Below, piece after piece: positions 1 through 6,401 of a stretch of 13,225 nt of DNA. Origin of the DNA: Clostridia bacterium. GTDB lineage: Bacteria; Bacillota_A; Clostridia; Oscillospirales; CAG-382. The position numbers and the translations under genes are program-made. The DNA is taken from NCBI GenBank assembly GCA_017614095.1, contig JAGACN010000163.1:1-13225 (forward strand), given 5' to 3'. Position 1 is the first letter of the stretch. Each line of letters opens with the position of its first letter. The notes beneath the pieces were generated by a model. The model did not search any database, was not told the origin of the DNA, and was given only the letters and a program-made list of their open reading frames with translations.

Positions 1-725
1 ATGAAGACGGCGATCACCCATTCCGCCGCAGGATTGCCGTACCCGCCGATGGAGTTGTTCAAAACGGAGAATCCGCCGGTTCCCGCCGTCGCGTAGGCAC
101 AGGCGGAAGCATTGTAGAAATCCATGCCCGTAAAGAGAAGAGCGATGGTCTCCAACGCGGTCAGCCCGAAATAGATGGCATAAAGGATGAGCGCGGTCTT
201 GCGCATCTTGGGGACCAGCTTGCCCTTGGTCGGGCCGGGCACCTCGGCGCGCAGAATGTGGATGCTCTGACCGTTGCGCGCGGGAAGGATAGCCAGAAGG
301 AAGACCAGCACGCCCATACCGCCGACCCAGTGGGTGAAGGAGCGCCAGTAAAGGATGCCTTTCGGCAGGGACTCGATGTCCGTGAGGATGGACGCGCCCG
401 TCGTGGTAAATCCGGAAGCGGTTTCGAACAGCGCGTTTATGTAGTTCGGGATCGCGCCGCTGAACAGGAACGGAAGCGCACCGAACGCGGCCATCAGAAA
501 CCAGCCGAGCGCCGTGACGACAAAGCCCTCGCGGGCATAGATATTCGTGTTTTTCGGCTTGAAGAAGATGCACGGGACCGAAACAGCCAGCAGGATGCCG
601 ACCGTAATGACGAACGGCAGCACGTCTTCGCCGAAGACCGCCGACACCAGCAGCGGAATGAGCAGCAGCCCCGCTTCGATCAGCAGGATGACGCCCAGAA
701 GGTACCGGATCATTTTCAGATTCAT
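1..725 (-). CDS. trkH: TrkH-type potassium uptake membrane subunit (C-terminus cut by window edge)
   Basis: This is the N-terminal 241 residues of a Trk/Ktr-family K+ channel subunit. It forms the pore of a potassium uptake system in the cytoplasmic membrane and is gated by TrkA. The reading frame starts MNLKMIRYLLGV and continues off the left edge; E. coli TrkH is about 480 residues, so roughly half is present. Hydrophobic segments are visible near residues 6-30, 36-55, 68-90, 132-148, 178-199. The first selectivity-filter motif, ETASGFTTTGAS, lies at about 101-112, followed by HWVGGMGVLVF. The second filter, ATAGTGGFS, is near 212-220, followed by NSIGGYGNPAAEWVI, typical of TrkH. The start ATG overlaps the trkA stop in an ATGA arrangement, which suggests translational coupling. 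Family assignment is very secure; TrkH rather than KtrB rests on the two-domain TrkA partner next door. Confidence 0.95.
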   Translation of the reverse strand, partial: MNLKMIRYLLGVILLIEAGLLLIPLLVSAVFGEDVLPFVITVGILLAVSVPCIFFKPKNTNIYAREGFVVTALGWFLMAAFGALPFLFSGAIPNYINALFETASGFTTTGASILTDIESLPKGILYWRSFTHWVGGMGVLVFLLAILPARNGQSIHILRAEVPGPTKGKLVPKMRKTALILYAIYFGLTALETIALLFTGMDFYNASACAYATAGTGGFSVLNNSIGGYGNPAAEWVIAVF

Positions 726-2080
726 GACAAGATTTCCTTAATATCCTTCAGTTGTCCGCCGTAATTCATGACGATGACGGTATCGCCTTTTTCGATCTGG
801 TCGCCGCCGGACGGGATGATCACCCGGTCGCGATGGACGATGCTGGCGATCAGCGTGTTCGGTTTCAGTTTCAGGTCCTTGAGCGGAATACCCGTAATGC
901 CGTTCACCTCGTCCTTGACCAGGAATTCGATGGCTTCGATCCGGCCGTCCATCAGTTTGTACAGCGCCTCGATCTCCGACCCGCGGACGTTTGCCATGCC
1001 GCGTACGAAACGCAGGATCTGCGCCGCCGCGGACATACGGGGAGAAACGATGATGTCCAGTCCGGCTTTCTTCAAGAAATCCGACTTGTTCAGTTTCTGT
1101 ACCATCGTGATGACTTTCGGCGCGCCGAGCGTCTTCGCGTACAGGCTCGCGAGCACGTTCTCCTCGTCCACCGACGAGAGCGTCAGGAACGCGTCCGTGC
1201 GTTCCAGTCCCTGCTCCAGCAGCACTTCCTGCTGGGCGCCGTCCGCGCAGATGGCGGTGCAGTTCGGGAAATCCGAGGTCAGCTCCCGGCAGACGTTCTC
1301 GTCCGGGTCGATGACCATGGAGCGGATCTTGGATTTGGCTAGCAGGGTCTCCAGATAATAGGTCACGCGTCCGCCGCCGGTGATCAGGATGTCCCGGATC
1401 GGGCGCTTATAGATGCCGATGGCCTTGAAGAAATCCGTCGTCGTATCCTCCGGCGCGGTCACGCAAACGGTATCGCCCGCCTCCAGCCGGAAATTGCCGT
1501 TCGGCACGAATGTATCGCCGTTCCTGAGGACGGCACAGATGAGGAACCGGAGATTCAGTTTCGCGCGCAGATCGTTCAGCGTTTCGCCGCACATCGGAGA
1601 CCCTTCGTCGACCGGGATCTCAGCGACTTCGATGCGGCCGTGGTAGAACACGCTGACGCGCGCGGCGGACGGGAAACGCAGCGACCGGTAGATCTCCTTC
1701 GCGGCGCCGTATTCCGGATTGATGGTCAAAGACAGGTTCATGTCCGACTTGAGCAATTGCATCATTTCCGTATAGAGCGGATTGCGGATGCGCGCGACCG
1801 AATGCTTGGCGCCGAGTTTCCGTCCCGCCGTGCAGCACAGCAGGTTGATCTCGTCGCTCGGCGTGATGGCCAGCAGCAGGTCCGCGGATTCCGTGTTCGC
1901 CTTCCGCAGCGTGCTGACTTCCGTTGCGGTGCCGACGACGCCGTAGACGTCGTAGGTGTTCGACAGCTCGGTCAGGACCTTTTCATCCGTGTCAATAACT
2001 GTAATATTATGACCTTCTTCCGCGATCTCGCGGCAGACGGCCGTTCCGACCGTTCCGGCTCCGATGATGACGATATCCAT
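722..2080 (-). CDS. trkA: Trk system potassium uptake protein TrkA
   Basis: A 452-residue cytoplasmic regulator of the Trk K+ channel that binds nucleotides and controls TrkH gating. It has the duplicated TrkA layout (E. coli TrkA is about 458 residues). The first Rossmann domain starts MDIVIIGAGTVG with GxGxxG at residues 7-12 and an acidic D30 at the end of the second strand. A TrkA-C domain lies around 140-220. A second Rossmann domain begins near 229 with ITGGGRVTYYL, and a second TrkA-C domain around 370-450. In the second nucleotide site the third glycine of the motif is replaced by T240, so that half may bind nucleotide differently. The start is preceded by GAGGA about 8 bases upstream. 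This RBS overlaps the stop codon of the CotH-kinase gene 10 bases away, and the 3' end overlaps trkH by 4 bases. This points to a CotH-trkA-trkH operon. Confidence 0.96.
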   Translation of the reverse strand: MDIVIIGAGTVGTAVCREIAEEGHNITVIDTDEKVLTELSNTYDVYGVVGTATEVSTLRKANTESADLLLAITPSDEINLLCCTAGRKLGAKHSVARIRNPLYTEMMQLLKSDMNLSLTINPEYGAAKEIYRSLRFPSAARVSVFYHGRIEVAEIPVDEGSPMCGETLNDLRAKLNLRFLICAVLRNGDTFVPNGNFRLEAGDTVCVTAPEDTTTDFFKAIGIYKRPIRDILITGGGRVTYYLETLLAKSKIRSMVIDPDENVCRELTSDFPNCTAICADGAQQEVLLEQGLERTDAFLTLSSVDEENVLASLYAKTLGAPKVITMVQKLNKSDFLKKAGLDIIVSPRMSAAAQILRFVRGMANVRGSEIEALYKLMDGRIEAIEFLVKDEVNGITGIPLKDLKLKPNTLIASIVHRDRVIIPSGGDQIEKGDTVIVMNYGGQLKDIKEILS

Positions 2081-2090
2081 ACCGTATTCC

Positions 2091-4841
2091 TCAATTCTTA
2101 CCGTACTTTTTTTCGAACTTCGCGATGTATTCTTCGTATTCTTTCAGGAAGTTGTCCAGCCGCTCCTGGCTCAGCCAGTATTTGCGGAGCGTCTCGATCT
2201 TTGCTTTCCAGGCTTCGAAGGATCTGTGGTAGCTCATGACGCCGTCGTTCAGGTTCGCCCAGCGTTCGATGCTGTAGTGCATGTCGTGCTCGATCTCGTC
2301 CATCATCTTGTCGCAGCGGGCCGAGACCGCTTCGGCGGACAGGTCGTTTTCCGCCCACCACTGCAGCCGCTCGTAGAACTCCTCGCGGAAGCGGGCGTTC
2401 TGGAACATCTTGTAGAAGATGCAGTTGAAGTCGGCGCAGCCGGCCGCGCTCGTCGTCGCGCAGATGGAGAGCATGGACTCCACCGAGCCGTATCCGTACG
2501 TCTTCGTACAGGACGCGAAGGTCTGGTCCAGATCGAACAGCAGCCAGTGCCATTTCCCGTCCAGTTCCCTGCTCCGGTAGACCCGGATGTTGCCCGCGTC
2601 CGTATTGACGCACCAGGACTGGATGATGTAGAAATCCATCACTTCCTGCAGGCAGATCCGTTCGTCCATCCATTCGTATTCCTCTTCGGTGGTCATGGAA
2701 TGCTTCTGCGCGTAGGTCCAGATCTCGTCCCAGTTGCCCTTGCTGTATCCGTATTCCAGCGTCTTCATGCCCTTGACGATGTCCACGCTGTCCGAGGAGA
2801 CGCCCAGATGCGCCGCCACGAAGTCTTCGTTCACCTTTTCGCGGATGAAATAGATGCCGTAGTATGCGCCGTTCACGTACAGGTTGACCGGGCGGTAGGA
2901 CTGCGCGAGCACGGTCGTTTCCGCGTCCGTCACGACGGAGGTGGCGAACTCGTCGTTGATGAAATACCGGAAGGCGGCCGCGCCGGCCGAACCGGAACGC
3001 AAAACCAGCGCCTTGAATTCGCTAATGTCCAGTTTTTCGAACATCTGGTATTTCAGCGAGGAGTTTCCGTATTCGATCCGGAATTTCAGCTGGAAGCTCT
3101 TCTTGCCCAATTTGCGGCTGCTCTTGCCGTTGATCTTCAGCCCGCAGTCGATGGTGAACTGTTCCTTGCCGCCGGCGAAGAAGGTCGCGTTCGCGTGTAC
3201 TTCCTTGTGCGACGTGTAGTTCGTATAGATCCATTTGAAATCCGACGGGGCCAGGGACAGCTGCATAACGTCCGCCGTGTAGTCCGGCAGATCGATCATA
3301 TAGACGTAAGTGCTGTTCGGGCTGGGCGTCTGCCCGTGGCGGATGCTGATGGCGCGAACGGAAGTCGTCTTGTTGAAAACCAGTTCCTCGCCGCCGTATT
3401 TCGTGCTCTTGGAGGATGGTTCGCTGCCGTCGGTAGTATAGTAGATGGTCCCGTTGTCCGGCACCGACAGGGTCACGCGGACGGAGCCGGTGTATATTCC
3501 GCTTTTGACGGAGGCTTCGACCGGCATGGAGGGCAGTTCGTAACCGACCGTGTTTTCTTTTCCGACAGAGGAGGAAACGAAATACACGGGTTTGCCCGCG
3601 TAGCGGCCGTAGCTGCCGTTGTAGACCTGCTGCGGCACGTACAGCGTGTCGGTCAGTGTTCCTTCGGCATTCGTCAAGAATAGCGTCCGGTTCCCGCTGG
3701 ACAGCGGGATGTTCAGATACATCGGGTTATCCCCTTCCGTTTCCTCCGGCACCGCGTAGAAGACGGCGAATTCGCCGGGCGCCAGGGTCACGTCCGGCAG
3801 CGGATATTTGCCCAGTTCGACGGCGGACACGCTCAGGGCGTAGCCGGCAAGTGAAACGGATCGATCCGACGAGGTGTTCTGGATCTCGATGATCCCGTAG
3901 CAGTTCCCGTCGTCGGAAACGATCTTGGAATTGAGCGGGATCACCTCCGAAATGAGCAGTTCCCTACCCGGCGTGTAGTCGATCGGCTCGGCGTTCGCGC
4001 GTCCCGGGGTCGGGATGCCGGTCTGCCTGCCGTCCTGCAGAACGGAGATGTTCTTTTTCATCTTCGGGATCTTCAGCGTGTGGATCTTCTTGCTGCCGTT
4101 CGTCAGGATGAGCGACTCGTCCCCGTCCGCCGAGATGGAGAAATCGATCTCGGGCCCGAAGCGCAGCACAATGTATCCCCCGGCCTGGAGTTTGACGGAG
4201 GGCAGGCGGTATTTGTTCAGTTCATAGGGCGTGTCCGTCAGATAGTAGGAGGACAGGGTAACGGCCGCACCCGTGTTGTTATAGAGTTCCACCCAGTCGC
4301 AGATCACCCCGTCGATCGGATAGAGCTTGTTCTTGGGCATCACTTCACTGATGAGCAGCGTCGCGGGCATACCGTCCCTGACCGGCGCCGGCTCGTCCGG
4401 ATCGTCCGGATGCAGATACTTGTCCGGATTTGTCGTCTTTCCGGAACCGCTGTTGGTCTTGTCCCCGGTCTTGTCCTCGGTCTTGTCCTCGGTCTTGTCG
4501 TCTTTTTTGTCGCCGTCCTCTTTGCCGTCCGGGTCCGGTTCCTCGCTTGGCTCGTCGTCCGGAAGGGTGTTGTTCGATTCTTCCGGGATCAGGGGGATCA
4601 CGTCCGAAGACGGGGTCGAAAGCTCCTCGGACGGTTCATCCGACGGCGTTTCTTCCGACGATTCGGCGACCGGTTCGGACGACGGTTCGTCTTCCGTCTC
4701 TTCCGGCACGGAAAGGACCGGCTCCGGCGACTCGGCTGCGGACGGTTCGGCCGGTTCGGCCGGACGCATGGGCACGACGGTCAGCGAAAGGACGAAAATC
4801 GTCGCCAGGACAACCGCATAGATGGGCAAAAGCCTTTTCAT
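2091..4841 (-). CDS. Secreted CotH-kinase protein with two lamin-tail domains and a chitobiase-like C-terminal domain
   Basis: A 916-residue predicted exported protein. Residues 1-22 (MKRLLPIYAVVLATIFVLSL) look like a signal peptide or membrane anchor; I see no lipobox. Residues about 30-130 are a Ser/Pro/Glu/Asp-rich linker ending in DKTE repeats. Lamin-tail domain 1 is at about 160-265 (LLISEVMPKNK, CDWVELYNNTG, LSSYYLTD). A second, more diverged copy is at about 293-402 (LLISEVIPLNS, GIIEIQNTSS, LAGYAL). A CHB_HEX_C-type domain follows at about 441-515 (IYYTTDGSEPS). The CotH kinase-like domain covers about 525-830, with LKINGKSSRKLGKKSFQLKF, VNLYVNGAYYGIYFIREKVN, and NTDAGNIRVYRS then LLFDLDQTF (D770, D772). 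CotH of Bacillus is a spore-coat protein kinase. Here the lamin-tail architecture suggests a surface or secreted enzyme with unknown substrate. The start has GAGGT 5-6 bases upstream. The gene lies directly before trkA, 10 bases away. Confidence 0.9.
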   Translation of the reverse strand: MKRLLPIYAVVLATIFVLSLTVVPMRPAEPAEPSAAESPEPVLSVPEETEDEPSSEPVAESSEETPSDEPSEELSTPSSDVIPLIPEESNNTLPDDEPSEEPDPDGKEDGDKKDDKTEDKTEDKTGDKTNSGSGKTTNPDKYLHPDDPDEPAPVRDGMPATLLISEVMPKNKLYPIDGVICDWVELYNNTGAAVTLSSYYLTDTPYELNKYRLPSVKLQAGGYIVLRFGPEIDFSISADGDESLILTNGSKKIHTLKIPKMKKNISVLQDGRQTGIPTPGRANAEPIDYTPGRELLISEVIPLNSKIVSDDGNCYGIIEIQNTSSDRSVSLAGYALSVSAVELGKYPLPDVTLAPGEFAVFYAVPEETEGDNPMYLNIPLSSGNRTLFLTNAEGTLTDTLYVPQQVYNGSYGRYAGKPVYFVSSSVGKENTVGYELPSMPVEASVKSGIYTGSVRVTLSVPDNGTIYYTTDGSEPSSKSTKYGGEELVFNKTTSVRAISIRHGQTPSPNSTYVYMIDLPDYTADVMQLSLAPSDFKWIYTNYTSHKEVHANATFFAGGKEQFTIDCGLKINGKSSRKLGKKSFQLKFRIEYGNSSLKYQMFEKLDISEFKALVLRSGSAGAAAFRYFINDEFATSVVTDAETTVLAQSYRPVNLYVNGAYYGIYFIREKVNEDFVAAHLGVSSDSVDIVKGMKTLEYGYSKGNWDEIWTYAQKHSMTTEEEYEWMDERICLQEVMDFYIIQSWCVNTDAGNIRVYRSRELDGKWHWLLFDLDQTFASCTKTYGYGSVESMLSICATTSAAGCADFNCIFYKMFQNARFREEFYERLQWWAENDLSAEAVSARCDKMMDEIEHDMHYSIERWANLNDGVMSYHRSFEAWKAKIETLRKYWLSQERLDNFLKEYEEYIAKFEKKYGKN
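4455..4502 (-). repeat. Four tandem copies of a 12-nt unit encoding the DKTE linker
   Basis: Four consecutive 12-nt units, read on the plus strand as GGTCTTGTCCTC with single-base variants in the first and last copies. They encode the DKTE/DKTG repeats near residues 114-129 of the CotH-kinase protein. Because the unit is a multiple of three, copy-number change would alter linker length without breaking the frame. This is directly visible in the sequence. Confidence 0.9.
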
Positions 4842-4884
4842 ACTAACCTCGAATCATTCCCGCAAGAAAGCGGGAAAAATGACA

Positions 4885-4929
4885 ATATCATTCGCCGGAA
4901 GCCCTGAAAAGGCGTCAAACGAATGATAT
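4885..4929 (-). repeat. Perfect 10-bp inverted repeat in the gap upstream of the CotH-kinase gene
   Basis: ATATCATTCG at 4885-4894 is matched by its exact reverse complement at 4920-4929, with a 25-base loop that itself holds a small GCC/GGC stem. On the minus strand the structure is followed by TGTCATTTTT, so it could act as a weak intrinsic terminator for the acidic zinc-ribbon gene. It could also be a 5'-UTR structure or operator for the CotH-trkAH transcript. No convincing sigma-A promoter is visible in the rest of this 112-base gap. A second small hairpin (CCCGC...GCGGG, near 4859-4874) lies between it and the start codon. Confidence 0.6.
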
Positions 4930-4953
4930 CGCAATCATATAGGGGTCGGAAAA

Positions 4954-5571
4954 TCAGTCCGCGCGGGGGGGTTCCGATGCGGATCCCCCATCCTGCGGCC
5001 GGTCTTCGTTTGGCGATTCGGTCTCTTCCGGTTCCTCTTCGCCATCGTATTCTTCAAATTCCTCGTCGTCCGCGTCTTCCATCCGGACAACGTCCAGTTC
5101 CTTTCCGCACGCGGGACAGATCAGCGTTTCCATCTTTTCCAGATCGTCGATGGCACAATAGACGGTCTCGCCGCAGGCGGGACATTCCAGGCCGATGACT
5201 TCGTCATCCTCATCGTCTTCGTCGACGTCATCCTCGTCCTCGTACTCGTCGTACTCGTCGTCTTCCTCGTCGTCTTCCTCGTCCTCGTCGTCTTCTTCGT
5301 CCTCGTCGTCGTACTCGTCGAAATCCTCGTCGGCATACGGGAAGTCGTCCTCTCCATAGAGATCCGACTCGACGGCAGACAGATCGTTGTCCATCTCATC
5401 GATGTAATCGCGCATCGCGGAGGTCTCCTCTTCCAGATCCGCTACGGAAAGAGCCAGGTCGTCCAAAAGATCCGAGATGGCATAGAAGAGTTTGCTTTCA
5501 TTGGCGGTCTTGTCCAGATTCATGGCGTCCATCAATCCGCGCAGGTACGCCGCTTTTTCCGATACTGTCAT
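4954..5571 (-). CDS. CD1247 N-terminal-type acidic protein with a zinc ribbon
   Basis: A 205-residue, strongly acidic, predicted cytoplasmic protein. Residues 1-72 (VSEKAAYLRGLMDAMNLD, then KLFYAISDLLDDLALSVADL and DYIDEMDNDLSAVESDLYGED) match the clostridial family called CD1247 N-terminal domain, as I recall it. They look helical with heptad spacing. Residues about 74-124 are an almost unbroken Asp/Glu run with tyrosines. Then comes a zinc ribbon, with CPAC at C130/C133 and a second CPAC at C152/C155 and an extra C139. The tail, about 165-205, is acidic and disordered. The function is unknown; it might be a protein-binding or metal-sensing factor, but that is inference. The start ATG is preceded by AAAGGA about 11 bases upstream. 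The gene sits alone between the efp terminator and the CotH-trkAH genes, on the same strand. Confidence 0.85.
   Translation of the reverse strand: MTVSEKAAYLRGLMDAMNLDKTANESKLFYAISDLLDDLALSVADLEEETSAMRDYIDEMDNDLSAVESDLYGEDDFPYADEDFDEYDDEDEEDDEDEEDDEEDDEYDEYEDEDDVDEDDEDDEVIGLECPACGETVYCAIDDLEKMETLICPACGKELDVVRMEDADDEEFEEYDGEEEPEETESPNEDRPQDGGSASEPPRAD
5200..5352 (-). repeat. Low-complexity GAC/GAA/GAG tract encoding a poly-acidic run
   Basis: The plus strand here is almost entirely TCG/TCC/TCT trinucleotide mixtures, giving about 50 consecutive mainly Asp/Glu residues in the zinc-ribbon protein. Such a tract is prone to in-frame length change and to assembly or alignment errors. Confidence 0.85.
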
Positions 5572-5640
5572 GATTCGTACCGTCCTTTCGTTATCGCATC
5601 CGTGATGCTAAAATGGTGCAGGGAATGGTTGAAGAAACCC

Positions 5641-5666
5641 GGAAAAGGCCTTTTCGGCCTTTTTCC
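5641..5666 (-). terminator. Intrinsic terminator downstream of efp
   Basis: AAAAGGCC at 5643-5650 pairs with GGCCTTTT at 5656-5663 around a 5-base loop. On the minus strand the stem is followed by TTTTCC, and on the plus strand by TTTTTCC. It lies about 42 bases past the efp stop, in the expected position to end the leftward efp transcript. Confidence 0.75.
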
Positions 5667-5707
5667 TTGTCGATTTGTTTTCTGTTTACCGTTTACTGTT
5701 TTCCGTC

Positions 5708-6268
5708 TTATTTCACGCGCTCCAGATATTCGCTGGTGCGGGTGTCCACGCGGATCATGTCGCCTTCGTTGATGAACATCGGGACTTTGATCTCGGCGCC
5801 GGTCTCGACGGTACAGGGCTTGGTAACGTTCGTCGCCGTGTTGCCCTTCACGCCGGGTTCGGCCTTGGTGACCAGCAGCTCCACGAAGATGGGCGGTTCC
5901 ACGGAGAACACGTTGCCTTTATAGGAGACCAGTTTGCAGATCATTTCCTCTTTCACGAATTTGAAGCTGTCCGGAAGTTTGGACGCTTCGACCGGAGTCA
6001 TCTCATAGGTCTCGAGGTCCATGAAATAGTAGAGGTTGCCGTCATTGTAGCTGTACTGCATCTCTCTGCGCTCCACGGTCGCGAGCGGGAATTTTGCGGT
6101 CGGGTTGAAGGTCGTCTCGATGACGGCGCCCGTGATCACGTTGCGCATCTTGGTGCGGACGAACGCGGCTCCTTTGCCCGGCTTCACGTGCTGGAATTCG
6201 ATGATCTGCATGACCTGACCGTCCATTTCGAAGGTCAGTCCGTTTCTGAAATCGCCTGCCAATACCAT
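5708..6268 (-). CDS. efp: Translation elongation factor P
   Basis: A 186-residue EF-P, which binds between the ribosomal P and E sites and relieves stalling at polyproline stretches. It begins [17 protein letters not shown] (KOW-like domain I). The loop [10 protein letters not shown] carries the normally modified lysine K32. Two OB-fold domains follow, ending [11 protein letters not shown]. Length matches the usual 185-186 residues. A TTG at 6304 is in frame, but the ATG at 6268 is chosen because AGGAGG lies 10 bases before it and the family begins there. The PGKGAAF loop is the lysine type seen in Bacillus, where it receives 5-aminopentanol; that modification here is inference. It has its own promoter and terminator. 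It follows a proline aminopeptidase gene, the same pairing as yqhT-efp in Bacillus subtilis. Confidence 0.97.
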   Translation of the reverse strand: MVLAGDFRNGLTFEMDGQVMQIIEFQHVKPGKGAAFVRTKMRNVITGAVIETTFNPTAKFPLATVERREMQYSYNDGNLYYFMDLETYEMTPVEASKLPDSFKFVKEEMICKLVSYKGNVFSVEPPIFVELLVTKAEPGVKGNTATNVTKPCTVETGAEIKVPMFINEGDMIRVDTRTSEYLERVK

Positions 6269-6278
6269 ATTGTGTGTT

Positions 6279-6284
6279 CCTCCT
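6279..6284 (-). promoter_or_regulatory. Ribosome binding site that fixes the efp start
   Basis: The minus strand reads AGGAGG with 10 bases to the ATG at 6268. It lies inside the longer in-frame TTG extension, so it argues against the upstream start. Confidence 0.85.
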
Positions 6285-6317
6285 GCGTTATTAAAAGGGT
6301 TCAATAAAAATGTTTCT

Positions 6318-6341
6318 ACGGCATTTTACTCTATATGCCGT
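6318..6341. repeat. Dyad symmetry overlapping the efp promoter
   Basis: ACGGCAT at 6318-6324 and its exact reverse complement ATGCCGT at 6335-6341, with a 10-base gap. The element covers the -10 box and most of the spacer of the efp promoter, so it is placed like a repressor operator. It could alternatively be an RNA hairpin ending pepP transcription, but no clean T-run follows immediately on that strand (an ATTTTTATT lies about 8 bases on). Confidence 0.6.
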
Positions 6342-6351
6342 CTTTTGTCAA
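6323..6351 (-). promoter_or_regulatory. Sigma-A promoter for efp
   Basis: On the minus strand TTGACA (6351-6346) and TAAAAT (6328-6323) are separated by exactly 17 bases. Initiation is expected near 6316, about 48 bases before the efp start codon. The -35 box is a perfect consensus and the -10 box is one mismatch off. Confidence 0.85.
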
Positions 6352-6401
6352 GTGTTTTTCGCAACTTTACCCGCTTCCGGGCCGCCCCGCGGCGTCGGAT
6401 G

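Noticed and set aside
2064..3683. 539-residue open frame on the plus strand opposite the CotH-kinase gene
   Set aside because: Antisense shadow in GC-rich DNA: composition is skewed to Val, Arg, His and Asp, no ribosome binding site or family motif is seen, and the opposite strand has a clear multidomain protein.
4859..4874. CCCGC-AAGAAA-GCGGG hairpin as a terminator
   Set aside because: On the strand that is transcribed it is not followed by a T-run. At most it is a small leader hairpin.
5200..5352. Trinucleotide-rich tract as a CRISPR or minisatellite array
   Set aside because: There is no regular repeat/spacer structure. It is simply the coding sequence of a poly-Asp/Glu run.
5572..5640. 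Possible promoter (TTCAAC-17-TAGCAT) and small dyad GCATC-CGT-GATGC upstream of the zinc-ribbon gene
   Set aside because: Matches to consensus are weak and the dyad arms are only 5 bp, so chance is a sufficient explanation. Some promoter is nevertheless expected here after the efp terminator.
6369..6400. GC-rich hairpins just after the pepP stop as a terminator
   Set aside because: Stems are only 4-5 bp and no T-run follows, so read-through from pepP into efp remains possible.
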